Assembly (NCBI GenBank): GCA_047967505.1
Contig: CM106539.1
Direction: 5' to 3' (one strand)
Length of the DNA stretch: 64,000 nucleotides
Source: Dipteris shenzhenensis
Taxonomy: Eukaryota; Polypodiophyta; Polypodiopsida; Gleicheniales
The translations under genes and the position numbers were made by a program. The first letter of the stretch is position 1; each line of letters opens with the position of its first letter. The notes beneath the pieces are model-generated. The model did no database searches and was not told the origin of the DNA. It saw nothing but the letters and a program-made list of their open reading frames with translations. Below, one piece after another: positions 43,561-54,660 of this stretch.

Positions 43561-45014
43561 TTTATAATATATATAAGATCCGTGGCATTTGGCATTTTAT
43601 AATTCTACTTAAGGAGGCAACACTTGACTCCATCATTGATAGTAAACAATTTGCACCATGGTGACTATCTCTTAGATGATGGATGAGCTTGGAAGAAATA
43701 TCCTACACCAAATTCATCCCTATCATTAGTCTTACTTGCATAAAGGTTTTATCGATGAGATGACATACTACATGATGGTCCATGAAAAAGATAAAGAGGT
43801 TACAATGTCTTAAATTTGTTATCTTTTATACCATTTTAAGATATTCCTTTTAGCTATTTTATAATCTATTGCTACCTAGTTAAACATTGTAGTTGCATTC
43901 AGTACTAGAAATCCAATGTTCCCTTAGGTTCCATAAGGATTCATGATTGATACATCTAGGTGAACATGAAAATGGCATCCAATATGGGCTACTATGACTA
44001 TTTATCTTACAACATTTGCCACAAAAAAAAATTTTGGGCAACATGGAAGATATGAATTGTGGCCCAAATTTCACTTGGTGATGGAAATTTAAATTAATTC
44101 TAGCTACTATGGTGGCTACTTGGGCAAGCATGCTTATATGTGGAAGGACATGGCTAAAAATATGACAGTACTAAGGATTCCTTATTGATTTCATGTAATG
44201 CATGCATTTATAGCAAACTCTAATGCACAAGATTAATGGTTGACAAGTATTCTAGATATTATAACCTAAGATCACCATGGTTTCTAGCTTGGGCAATAGG
44301 CCACCATGCTAGTTTCAATTACATATTGGCTTGAATGTGAAATCCATCCAAGCATGGACATTTGATTTGGTTGTTAGGAGACTAAGGTCACTCACCCATT
44401 GGGTACTTAAGGAAGAATCTACATGAAATTTAGTATCACCACCCTTGCCCTTGGGCTAGATGCTCCTCTTCACCCTCTCATCATTAAGCTCCACCCTTGT
44501 CTTTAGCTCATGCTCAACTTTGATGCTCTATCTCTACTCTTCCAAGTTCTCATTGTGATAATGCTTAATCCCCTGAATTTATATATGTTGTAGGCTCAAT
44601 TAATTACTTTGTGTTGTATTGTTTTAGTCCCATGCCTCTTCTCCATATTCTCTAGATCGAGACTCACATAATCCCTATCATATCCACAAGTACCTACAAC
44701 CTTGTGGCTCTAAATTGCCACAATGTCTATGTGTCACTAATAGTATACTACTTGCAATGGGATGGGGTTTCGCCATATAACATGATTTCATAACATATAT
44801 ACAAATCAAACCATTGTGGCATACTTTCAACAATCTTGTATGGATTTCCTATTGTTTTGTGGATTAAGGTTTAGGAGATACGTGGGAGAGTTTCTTTTAG
44901 TTGACCCTCAAGAATATCCACATTAAAATGTCCCTTGAATCCATAGGTCTTCTTTGCTCTATTATACTATGCTTGTGCCCTTTTTTACTCTTCTACAGAG
45001 ACACATTTGTATAT
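43561..45014. other. No gene recognised
   Basis: AT-rich non-coding DNA up to the left end of the CACTA element. Confidence 0.5.
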
Positions 45015-45245
45015 CACTACTACACACGGGCCCTGTTCCGATGCTTAAGCACCGATGTTTAGTGCGCGCGGGGTGCTAATCATTGGTAAGCAAAGCAGGT
45101 TTAGTCAAGTGTTGCTATATAGCGACTCTAGGCAAGTGTCGCTATATAGCAATGTTTATATAAAGTCGCTATATAGCAACACTTGCCAGACTTGTGAAAT
45201 GTCATTATATAGTAACACTGAGACAATTTCCTATAGCGACATTTT
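45015..45245. repeat. CACTA left terminus with subterminal repeats
   Basis: After the CACTA start, five or six copies of tatatagc(g/a)ac in both orientations occur: gttgctatatagcgac (45111), gtcgctatatagcaat (45138), gtcgctatatagcaac (45166), cattatatagtaac (45203) and ctatagcgac (45232). In En/Spm such repeats bind the regulatory transposase subunit. Confidence 0.85.
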
Positions 45246-45899
45246 ACAAAGAGTGTTTTTTCCCATACCAACCTTTAAAGATAGTTTTTTCCAATGACAA
45301 TTTTTTTTTCTTTTCATACATGTTTGATCCTTTGAAAGAATAAAAGTACAAGAGCATCTACATTGAGTTTGAAGCTCATATATTCATGTCCAAGTTTGAG
45401 ATGAAAAAAATCAATGAAGAGCATTTACATCAACGGCTTCAAGTCTAACGTGCCAAACAAGCCTATCTCCAACTCTATATCGAGTTGATCTCCTACATCA
45501 TCATCGTACTCTGGCATCATATGTTCACCTAAGACTTGATCATCTTCTTTAATAAAGTGTGGTGATTCTTGATGATCTTCATCTTCTTCCTCAATATTGT
45601 GATCTCCATCTTCCTCCCATATGATGTCATTATGTGCATCTTCCTCTTGGGCTCATATTGTGATGTACATCTTCTTCGCTAGATCCATCTAGATAAATTG
45701 GATCCGACATTGGTAGTGGCATCTCCATATCCATATCTCTATCTTCAAAAATTTACTTACTTCGTGGTGCAACTTGGATCACGTACCACCATCTTGGATC
45801 AGAACAATCCGGATGAAAAAACCACTTATATTGAATATGGGTGCCAAATGCCATCAATTATATATATGAAATTATGCTTAAGTACATGTACCAATGGAT

Positions 45900-46240
45900 C
45901 TTTAAAAATGAAAGCTTTGATTAATTAAATTATTAGTATGCACCTGCTCACAATGCTTGGGAAAAACAAACTTTCATCGGTCCAAAGTTTGGTGGAGTCT
46001 ATTGCAAAGAAATTGCTACTGTCTTTCCTCATTCTTGCATGGGGACCGTTGTAAATAATTCTAAACCATTTTGCATTAAGAATGAAAATACCAAATCATC
46101 TGAAATCAATTTCATAGATTTCGCTTATGGTCCCACAATAATCCAACTGCAAGGAGAGAAGATTGGTATCTGAAGTACTTGCTTGGATATCTTGTGTGAA
46201 GTTAGCCATGACTCCACATTCATATGTGACTCTCTTTGAA
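45900..46240 (-). pseudogene. CACTA transposase C-terminal part (DUF4216-like)
   Basis: The minus strand reads VTYECGVMANFTQDIQAST, then LDYCGTISEIYEIDFR, a stop, then FILNAKWFRIIY and WTDESLFFPSIVSR. The order and spacing match DUF4216 (N-GV; Y-YYG-L-DI-ELDY; LF-C-W; DPF-LA). Decayed by stops. Confidence 0.6.
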
Positions 46241-46540
46241 TTGATGCATTCTACACAAAAATGTCATCCATATGACCATGATGCACTATACTTTTTGTAC
46301 TATAAAAGAGCATTATTAAAACAATGAGGATGCATCTATTTTATAGCGTATATTGCCACAAATAATTACTTAATTATGTCAAGAGGTAGGAAACTTACAT
46401 GCATCATACATCCAGATGATAACTCTCGCTTGCGCTCATTTATTGTCTCCGTCATGTTCGGCTTTACGTAGAGCTAGTTGTAGCCAATCAAGTGACATGT
46501 GAGTGGAGAGAAGGGCAAGATACCGTGGATATGGTTGCGA

Positions 46541-47582
46541 TCACCTATACATTACTCTGAATCTCTTCCTTGCATTTATTCTTTCTACTTTTGCTGCTTC
46601 ATATGTCTCAATCCACTTCTGCATCTCCTTGCTATTGAGGATACAAAACTTATTGAATTTCTCCATTTGCTCTTCGCTCATCTTTCTTTCAATCCCTTTT
46701 CCTTGGGGAACCTCGCCAATGATGCGATCATCATCCTTGTTATGCCAAGCCTGCGGTATATCAGGATCCATGGATGCAAGAAACTCCATGATATATACTA
46801 ATGACTCTTACACAAGCCATCCCTCTGCCATGCTTGCTTTCGGTCTTGCTCTTTGCCTTACAAATCCCTTCAAAGTTTTCATAAACCGCTCGAGAAAAAA
46901 CATCCACCGACTATGAACGATACCTGCAATGACCACCTCATCAACTATGTGCACAAGCAAGTACACTTCAGTTGTCATAATGCTCGAGGGAAAGTGCTTC
47001 TCAAGCAAGCATACGGCTTTGATGGAGTCTACCCTAGCCTTCTCGATGCTCAATATGGAGATCTCTTTTTGAGATATCCACCTATTTCACATGCCCATGT
47101 AAGACATATTCATAATCAGTCTATATTTAACTTAAATTGAAGAAAATGCAATCAATGCACAATTTGATAGTAAGCATACCTCACAATACCACTGATCTTG
47201 AATAAATCATTTCTAACATCTTCTTGTAAGCACCCTTTCATTGTAATTGGAAGGATGAACTATCCAAGCAACAATGTGAATAATATAACATAATCATAAT
47301 TACACTAACGCATCACGATTATCGGTACACTAATCCTACAGCTTAGAATACCTGTAAGACCTTGTGCCAATCATGGGACTTAAGCCCACCACTAAGTTTA
47401 TTGTCCTTTAAAAATGCTCCTTTCAAGCAACGCATGTACCCTGTGGGTGTTCGAAAAGAGGCAATGTCCGCCTTGATTGTTGCCTCCTCTCTCTTGGAGA
47501 GGATCCATGTTGCTTTCGGGAGGACAACTTTGTGAGAACACACTTGGGGCCACAAACGAGGCATCCTATTCATAGCGTGCAA
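46541..47582 (-). pseudogene. CACTA transposase middle part (DUF4218-like)
   Basis: 47582-47343 reads KADIASFRTPTGYMRCLKGAF then KLSGGLKSHDWHKVLQ, matching the conserved KL-GLKSHDCH block. 47053-46808 reads LEKHFPSSIMTTEVYLLVHIVDEV then SRWMFFLERFMKTLKGFVRQ and RARPKASMAEGWLV, the classic DUF4218 signature (RWMYP-ERY-LK-YVRN-RPEG-IAE). 46789-46541 continues with a charged segment (MSEEQMEKFNKFCI). Different frames indicate frameshifts or introns. Confidence 0.8.
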
Positions 47583-48011
47583 GTCTTCTCACACTTCTCT
47601 CGAGTCTTTGGAACCAACCAAGTGTGCCCAAATAGTAGGCCCCACATTCTTGAAGATATGCATGGGATCCAAGAGATGATTGATTTGTAACTAACCCCAA
47701 TAAGGAAGCTCATGAAAGATGGATAGCCTCTTCATACCACGAGGAGGCTCCTCTCCATTCACCCTCCAAGCCTGAATCCAATCACTTGCCTTCAAATATG
47801 GTGGTGGTGGATCAAGCTGACCTCCGCGCGAGATGGTCCAGCAGAAGGTATCAAGCATGACCTTCATAAACATTTTTCCTTATATGTTTGGAGTATCGTG
47901 CAAGCGGTTTCAAACTCATTCCACAAAACAGGACAAGCATGGTACCCACTTGTAACAAGTTCTGCATGCATGCATGAATGTGTGAGTATAAGACATGCAC
48001 ATGAAAGAGAG

Positions 48012-48811
48012 TCATAAAAGCATAATATTATACATGTAAAGACACAACCACGTACTTGCACACTCTCCATATCTTGGGTAGTCATGCATGGTCCACATTA
48101 AGATTCCCTTGACCAAAATGTCATTGGTATGTCTAGGAGCTTTGGAAATATTAAAGACCTGCACTCCTTTCCATAAGATCTGTAACTCCTCTATCAAAGG
48201 TGCCATGTACACGTCCATATTTTTTGCCTTGTACTTCCTTGTTGGCACAAGCAGTGCAAGCATGAGGTGTCCGTTCTTTATTGTTAGCCATGGTGGGATA
48301 TTATAATTCACCAAGACTATGGGCCTTGTCGACCAAGATGTTGAGCGTAACCCGAAAGGGTTCACACCATCGATGGCGAGCCCAAGATGTAAGTTGTGTG
48401 GCTCCCTTGCAAAGTCGGGCCACTGATTGTCTATGTGCTTCCAAGGTGCACGATCTATGAGAATCCTCAATGTGTCATCATTGGACCAATGAGATGCATG
48501 CCAAGTCATCAACTCTGTCATGGATTGGCATCGAAACATGTGCTGTATTCTTGCAATGATGGAAAAGTGTCTCAAGACCTTACCGAGATGTACTCACCTT
48601 GCAAGTCATCTCTATATCATTGTTCCCCCCACTCTGGACAACTAGCCAAATCTCCATGCTTATGATGAAAGAGAATAAAATCATTATGGTAAGCATGGAT
48701 GGTATCATAATCCATACCCACCATTGTTAGCATCTTCTTCGCTTCATCTCTTGACACAGGCATGGTATTTGGTGCAGGAAACATCTTCTGGAGCAACCTA
48801 TCGCAATTCAA
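48012..48811 (-). pseudogene. CACTA transposase tnp2 domain
   Basis: 48811-48617 carries SRDEAKKMLTMVGMDYDTIHA then NDFILFHHKHGDL, matching the block before the catalytic core (EAK-ML--LGL-Y-KIHAC-NDC-LF). 48575-48012 carries MTWHASHWSNDDTLRILID, APWKHIDNQWPDFAREPHN, LHLGLAIDGVNPFG, YNIPPWLTIKNGHLMLALL and MDVYMAPLIEELQILWKGV, a near-continuous match to the tnp2 transposase family. Catalysis is DNA cutting at element ends. Cysteines expected in CPNDC and CPVCG are changed and the two parts are in different frames, so the copy is probably inactive. Confidence 0.88.
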
Positions 48812-49619
48812 ACATACGTAGGCTTCAAATAATGATGATTCTCAAACATACATGATGATTCTCAAAACAAACAATATCCAAACAATGAGACAAATTAATG
48901 TGGAAGCTAACCTCATTAAGGCCAAGACACTTATATCTGACCACCCATACTTTGTTTGCAAATTCAAGATTGAGAGACAAGCCTATAGTTTAGACATCCT
49001 AGCACCTTCATACAACTGTGTTGATTGCAACTCTTGCATATTTACCTCAGACTCAGACATCACGTGTACATGTGATGTAGTGCCCCTAAAAATAGAATCC
49101 ATCATGTCCACTATACCCACGTCAAAATAGAATCCATCATGTCCACTATACCCACGTCATCATTTGGCACATCCGCTCAAAGTGTGAAGGTGTACGCGCA
49201 CCCTCGCCACCCTCCTCATCTTGTCTCAAGGTTTCGTGTAAATATAAGATCTTGTCTCAAGGTTTCGTGTCGTGTATGCATGCAATATTAATCACAAACT
49301 CAAATAGCATTGACTTACCGATGATCCATCACCACGTGCAACACCAACGGTGGGTACTAGTTCAGGCTCCTCCCCATACATCTACAAGTGGCGCATGACG
49401 ATACGGTGTTGATGTCGTACTTCTCACTTGCAACAATGAGTACAATGATAATACGACCTCCACTCTACACTCCTGGGCATTGGTGCATCATCTAACAAGC
49501 TTCCACTCATCCCTTCCATTTGCACACCTCCAAAATCACAACATGAGCTGCAAGGAAATCCATTAAGATCCAAAAAATAGCCACACATGAGCTCCTTTCC
49601 TCTCTTCTTACAATAAGTG

Positions 49620-49745
49620 TCCTGAACAGTCCCTATATAGCGACACTTTGCCTTGTTCCGTCACTATATAGCAACGCTTTTAGGATATAATAGTCATTAT
49701 ATAGCGACTGACTAGTGTTGCTATATAGCAACGCTGGGGGCTAAA
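49620..49745. repeat. CACTA right-end subterminal repeats
   Basis: ctatatagcgacac, cactatatagcaacgc, cattatatagcgactg and gctatatagcaacgc within about 105 bp, the same family as at 45111-45240. Confidence 0.85.
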
Positions 49746-51270
49746 ACTCGAAACCCCATGTGATGCCGTCTTTCACATTTCTATTGGTGGGGAAAAGCAA
49801 AAATCTCTCCTCCACCTTATATTCGGCGACCTCGCTTTCCTCCTCTCTATTCCCCACACTCCTCACCCCTACTGAGCACCTCTCCCAACACTTGTGCTCC
49901 CTCTCCACCCTTCTCCCTCTCTGCTTGTGTGAAAGGAAGTTTTTCAAGAAGGTGTGTCTCTTTAAGCAATGTAGGTTCATTTTTTGTGAGATTTCATTTT
50001 GTGAGTATTGAAGCATGTTTCTCCTTGCATTGCCAAGCCTATGTGCTAATTTTCATGCTTGATTTTCAGAGGTTAAGGACAAAAAATGAGATTTGGTGAA
50101 AGAAAGAAGACTCACATCTTCTCTTTTTGGTATTTCTCTTCCTGTTGTTTCCCTTCCTTTCATGCTTTCTCCTTGTTTATAGGCTTATGCTTGTCCCCTC
50201 AATCCAATCCCTTTGGAAAGTTGGTTCTCCAAACTCCTCCTTCCTCTAACTAGTTATCTGAAAAATGGTATGTTTCCTCTCTTTTGTAGGACCAATCCAC
50301 GAAACATCGAGCGGGACTTTTCAGGTAAGAAAGTGCTTCCTCCCTTTTTTGATTTTCGTTATTTGCATTGGCCTGTAGCTAGCACCTTAAGCGCTAGTTG
50401 TAGCAATGGATATAGGAACCCTCTCTTCCCCTCTTTTCTCTTATTTCCTCTTCTTTTCCCCTCTTTCAATCTCTTTTCCCCTCTTCTTTTCCCTCTTCTT
50501 TTTCTGCTCTTTCAATCTCTTTTCCCCTCTTCCTTCCTCTTCCTTCTCTTCTTTTCCCCTCTTTCAATCTCTTTTCCCCTCTTCCTTCCTATTCCTTCCT
50601 CTTCCTTCTCTTCTTTTTCCCTCTCTTATTTCCTCTCTTTCATCCTCTTTTCTCTTATTTGCTCATTGGCTTATGCTTATGCGAGCATATGCTCATGCAT
50701 AAGCATAAGCATATGCTTTCTCTCTTTTTCCTTATGCATATGCTTTTTCTTCTCTTATGCTTATGCTCTTTTCCCCTCTTCTTTTTCTCCTCTTTCAATC
50801 TCTTTTCCCCTCTTCCTTCCTCTTCCTTCTCTTCTTTTCCCCTCTCTTATTTCTTCTCTTTCATCCTCTCTTCTCTTCTTTTCATAAGCATATGCATTTG
50901 CCTATGCATATGCTCATATGCTTATGCTTATGCATGAGCATATGCTCATATGCTCATGCATAAGCATAAGCATATGCATTCTCTTTTTTCCTCTTTTTTC
51001 CTCTCTTTTCTTCTTTTCCCCTCTCTTTTCTCTTCTTTTCATAAGCATATGCATTTGCCTATGCTTATGCTTATCATGAGCATATGCTCATATGCTCATG
51101 CATTAGCATAAGCATATGCTTTCTCTCGGCTTTCCCTCATATGATTTCTCTCGGTTTTCCCTCATGCTTCATAATTAATTGTCTTTCTGCTTCTTACCTA
51201 CTCTTCTTTTTGTTTTTTGTTGTTTCTCTTCGTGTTTGTGTTTACATTTGTCCAATCCCACCAAATTAGA
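49746..51270. repeat. Low-complexity T/C-rich DNA with interleaved short repeats
   Basis: From about 50400 to 51130 two motifs alternate: pyrimidine-rich units (ctctttcaatctcttttccc recurring about five times) and GCATAAGCATATGC-like palindromic units in clusters (about 50665-50765, 50882-50980, 51040-51120). The open frames here are by-products of composition. 49746-50400 shows no recognisable gene. Confidence 0.75.
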
Positions 51271-51271
51271 C

Positions 51272-52774
51272 ATGGGATCATGTCGCATATCGGATGAGTA
51301 TGGAAACCCTCATAGGAGGAGACATCATGATCTCTACTCTCCAGAGGACTTTGATTCCACTTAGGCAAAACCTCAGGGGCCTACCCTTGCGACTACTGAC
51401 ACCTCTCGGACCTAGCACTGCGACTACCCCTCAGGGAACTCCTTTGCTAGTAGCCCATGGCCTTTTCAAGAGTCTTAACGAGTTTGTCGCACAGATGAGT
51501 GATGCAGAAGTAGCGAGATTCTTCTCTCTGCTATCCCAAAGGACCTCTACTACACCAACGGCTGGACCTACTCGATAACCATCCCCTCTAGCCCCTTCGA
51601 CTGAGAGGTCATCACCTGGGCATACCCATTGTAAGGGAAGGAAGAGTAGGAAGGGTCAAGGCTACTGTGCTGACTCGATAGATGTAGATGAGTCAGCACA
51701 CTCACATCCCTCTATAGGTATCCACTTGGTCACGAGACCCAATACCAGTCAGGTCCCTTGCCCTCTCCCACTCCCTCTACTACTCCTCGCTCCATAAGCA
51801 CTCGCAGTAACACCCCTCCCTCGAGCTCTGCCACTCCCATGACTCCTCCTTTCTTGCTCGAGGACCTATCCTATGAAATTACTAGGGCTGGAGAGATAAT
51901 AGAAAATAAAAAGGGCTCAGTAGTGATGGCCACGATGAGGCGGTTGATGAGCCACCACTTCAAGAGCGGCATAGCTATTGATTCGCAATACCAAGATGAA
52001 CAAAAGAAGCAAGCAGTCATCGATGAATTGAAAAGACAATACCCTAACCCCCCAAATTGGGAGTTCAATGAGGATTACATGCGAGAGTGCATGGGTGGGG
52101 TCTTAAAGCATCGTAGGTCAACCTTGCATACCTCTATCAAAAAGGGGAAGGCTAAATCCAGTTGGGCAGACAAAGCAGACTGAAAGTTTTTCAAGAAGGG
52201 GTATAGGGACCATCCCGAAAAGTTCAAGGGTCTGCGAGAGGAGATGGCTGGACTCCGTGAGATACTTCACATTTGGGTGCAGGCAGATGGTTGGCATTCG
52301 AGGCAACTATGTTAAGTCTACTCCTCCTTATTTAATTTATTATTCTATTTGTTTTATTACATATTGCATGCACTTTATCTAACTCTCATAAATTGAGCCC
52401 ACAGCAAGCTGCGATGGGTCGCCTTCCCATAGACAAAGAGGTGAGACACGCGTTCTGCATAGGAACAAAGCTATGGTTTATTGAGATGGAGGCCATGGGA
52501 GCGACGATTGATTGGGCTAAGGTAGCTGATCGCACATAAGTCCACTCCTACTTGTAATCTCACTTTTTAAATTGTTTTATTCTTTAAGTTCCAATCTAAT
52601 TTCCAATTAATATGGTTTCACTCTTAGAGTGCAAGCTCGAACGTCTCGTCAACAGAGGTGAGCGGTGATGACAAGGGATTAGGCTTATAGCTTCGACAAG
52701 GGCCAGGGATCAGGTGTAGCTCATGAGGGTCGGGGATTACCACGACAAGGACGAGGATGAGGATGACGATTCAG

Positions 52775-52780
<6 letters not shown>
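51272..52780 (+). pseudogene. Unrecognised broken gene, possibly with introns
   Basis: Plus-strand segments with protein-like text. 51294-51578 contains LFKSLNEFVAQMSDAEVARFF. 51758-52183 contains EDLSYEITRAGEIIENKKGS, VVMATMRRLMSHHFKSGIAI, QYQDEQKKQAVIDELKRQYP and NWEFNEDYMRECMGGVLKHRR. After a TGA (52181-52183) the frame continues GYRDHPEKFKGLREEMAGL to about 52310. A possible GT-AG intron (about 52312-52403, acceptor GAGCCCACAG) leads to AAMGRLPIDKEV and TKLWFIEMEAMGATIDWAKV, and a further exon-like part ends in an acidic DDDSDE tail near 52777. The size and charged helical text resemble second ORFs of plant DNA transposons, but I do not recognise a family. Confidence 0.4.
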
Positions 52781-52812
<32 letters not shown>

Positions 52813-52843
52813 CAGTAGTAGCAGTAGTAGCAGTAGTAGTAGC

Positions 52844-52900
<57 letters not shown>
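52778..52900. repeat. (AGT)n trinucleotide repeat
   Basis: About 40 AGT units with scattered AGC units, starting within the stop region of the preceding frame. Long tyrosine or leucine runs in translated frames are artefacts of it. Confidence 0.97.
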
Positions 52901-52910
52901 TTGTATATAC

Positions 52911-53257
52911 TGTTGGGATAACTATGGTCAAGGGCTTGCTCTATGGTACATGTGTGCATCTAGGAGAGTCACATGTGTGTGTGTGTGTTGTAGAGGCACA
53001 TCTAGTGCTATGATGTGTCTAGTGTGTGACCTAAGTGATGATGTAAGCCAAAGGCCCCCACATGGGAGGTTCCTTTGATTTAGGCCAGTCCCACTGATGT
53101 AGGGGCTGATTGCCATTGATATAGGGGAGGTGCCTACACCATCCTCTCTTTCTATAAAATGGAGGACATTCCTTCACTCTAATACATGGATTTTGCCTCA
53201 CTTGTGCTCTCACTCTTTGTGCCATGATGCGTCTCTTCTATCCCACACTCTTTTACA
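52911..53257 (+). repeat. 5' LTR of a copia element, 347 bp
   Basis: Starts TGTTGGGATAACT, ends CTCTTTTACA, and is followed two bases later by a primer site. A TATA box (TATAAAA, 53153-53159) lies about 100 bp before its end, as expected. It begins about 10 bp after the AGT repeat. No partner 3' LTR was found in the window. Confidence 0.8.
53153..53159 (+). promoter_or_regulatory. LTR TATA box
   Basis: TATAAAA in the context TTTCTATAAAATGG within the LTR, about 100 bp before the LTR end. Confidence 0.65.
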
Positions 53258-53259
53258 TT

Positions 53260-53271
53260 TGGTATCAGAGC
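53260..53271 (+). promoter_or_regulatory. Primer binding site
   Basis: TGGTATCAGAGC two bases after the LTR; initiator tRNA-Met type. Confidence 0.92.
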
Positions 53272-53814
53272 AAGGTCGATCCTACCTAGCTCCTAGAGTC
53301 ACCTAGAGCCCAAGATTTCATCTTCTTCATCACCTTCCTTTTGTTTGATCTCTCTTATGGCCTAACCATTGGAGGCGCCATATCTCAACATCCGACCATT
53401 AATTTTTAGAATGCTTCATGTTGTAGCTTTATCTAGTTAAGGTGCATGCCATCACTGTTGGGATCTGCATAATTAGGCTTCTGCTGCCCGTACCGACACT
53501 CAGATTGCTCATGGAAATTTCATGCAATTCAGCCTGCTTGAGCCATATCTCATCAATTCCTATGAGGGTGTGCTGGGAGACACTCTTAGGAAGGCGCTGA
53601 TGAATTTTGGTGGACAATGGTCCACAGAATGCTAAGAACAGAGCAAAAGACCAGTCAAAAAAGACGGGATTCCCACAGACAGTGTAGCTCGTTTTTACAT
53701 TGTCTATGTTTGAGTGCAATTTGCAAAGGGATAGTTATCATTTTGAAGATAGGTGTGTTGAGAGATAATGGTTGTACAAGAGTAGACATTGCCTGACAAA
53801 GGTAAGATCCTCTC

Positions 53815-54550
53815 ATGGCTACTTATAAAATTGACAAGTTTAATGGCCAAGGATTCCATACTTGGCAGATGAAGATAAAGTTTATGCTTATGAAGGAAAA
53901 TCTATGGGACTTAGTCAAGGAAGGAACTCAAACCTCTCAGGAAGGTGAATCAACTACAACAAAAGGTAAAGGAAAAGCCACTGACTCTACTTCTACACCT
54001 GCAAATGCAAAGAGAATTGAGAAAGCCTATGCCATCATTGCATTAGGTTTGGGTGATGACTATGTACACCACATTTCAAATTTGGAATCCCCTTTTAAAG
54101 AATGGCACAAGTTAGACATATTGTTTGGTGCTAGCTCTCATACTTCCAAATTAAATCTGAAAATTAAGTTCTTTGAAACTTAAAATGGAGGGAGATAATG
54201 TTGCTACCCATGTCAACACTATGAGAAGTATTATGACACAACTATCTTCAATTAATTCCCCTATCACTGAGGATGATGCTATGGCAGTGCTTTTAAAGAG
54301 CATGCCTCAAGATTTTGACTATGTGGTTACTACTGATTCTTCCTCAACCCTCATTAGAAGGCATCATTAGTGCCTTACAAGAAGAGGAAAGAAAGAACAC
54401 TTCAAGAATAGGCAAAATGCATACGGAGGCACTTGTAGTGAGGTTTTCAAAGAGCAAGTACAAGGCTTGTAAACACTGTGGGAAAAACAATCACCTTGAG
54501 AAGGATTGTTATAGAATCAACCCTTGCTCATATTGTGGAAATAATAATCA
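53815..54550 (+). pseudogene. Copia gag with zinc knuckle, frameshifted
   Basis: ATG at 53815: IDKFNGQGFHTWQMKIKFMLM and LWDLVKEG, the UBN2-type gag N-terminus, then AYAIIALGLGDDYVHHI. A TAA after FFET (54181-54183) ends it, while the next block (MEGDNVATHVNTMRSIMTQL, DAMAVLLKSMPQDFDY) runs in another frame from 54173. A second shift leads to the zinc knuckle CKHCGKNNHLEKDC near 54470-54510 and a following CSYCGN. Thus at least two frameshifts. The element then runs into a (CCCTCA)-like low-complexity tract at 54555 and no pol follows, so it is truncated. Confidence 0.8.
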
Positions 54551-54554
54551 CTCT

Positions 54555-54660
54555 AACCCCCACTCCGCCCACCCCCACCCCCACCCCACCCTCACCCTCA
54601 CCCTCACCCTCATCCTCCCCCTCCACCCTTACCCCTCCCCCTCCTGCTCCCCCTTGTGCA
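54555..54660. repeat. C-rich (CCACCC / CCCTCA)n tract
   Basis: About 100 bp of cacccc, caccctcaccct and related units. It coincides with the point where gag homology ends. Not the plant telomere repeat (CCCTAAA). Confidence 0.85.

Larger units (their letters stand above)
45015..49745 (-). mobile_element. CACTA (En/Spm) DNA transposon, decayed
   Basis: The left end starts CACTACTACACACGGGCC at 45015, the canonical CACTA terminus. It is followed by subterminal repeats of the type CTATATAGCGAC. The same repeat type clusters at 49630-49735. Between them the minus strand encodes a tnp2-type transposase followed by DUF4218-like and DUF4216-like segments, the normal order for plant CACTA transposases. 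The right terminal repeat was not found as an exact copy, so the right boundary (about 49745) is estimated from the last subterminal repeats. Stops and frameshifts make it inactive. Decayed minus-strand text continues to about 45440 with an acidic tail. Confidence 0.85.

Noticed and set aside
45698-46916. Plus-strand frames in the CACTA element
   Set aside because: They are antisense shadows of the minus-strand transposase.
50213-50963. Hydrophobic, serine-phenylalanine-rich proteins in several frames
   Set aside because: Produced by the pyrimidine-rich repeats; all three plus frames look alike.
52737-52959. Poly-tyrosine and poly-leucine proteins
   Set aside because: Direct translations of the AGT microsatellite.
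53456-53470. Second LTR start (ctgttgggatct) after the primer site
   Set aside because: Only about 9 bases match the LTR start at 52911 and the rest differs.
54555-54660. Interstitial telomere repeat
   Set aside because: Units are CACCCC and CCCTCA, not the plant telomere unit CCCTAAA or its variants.
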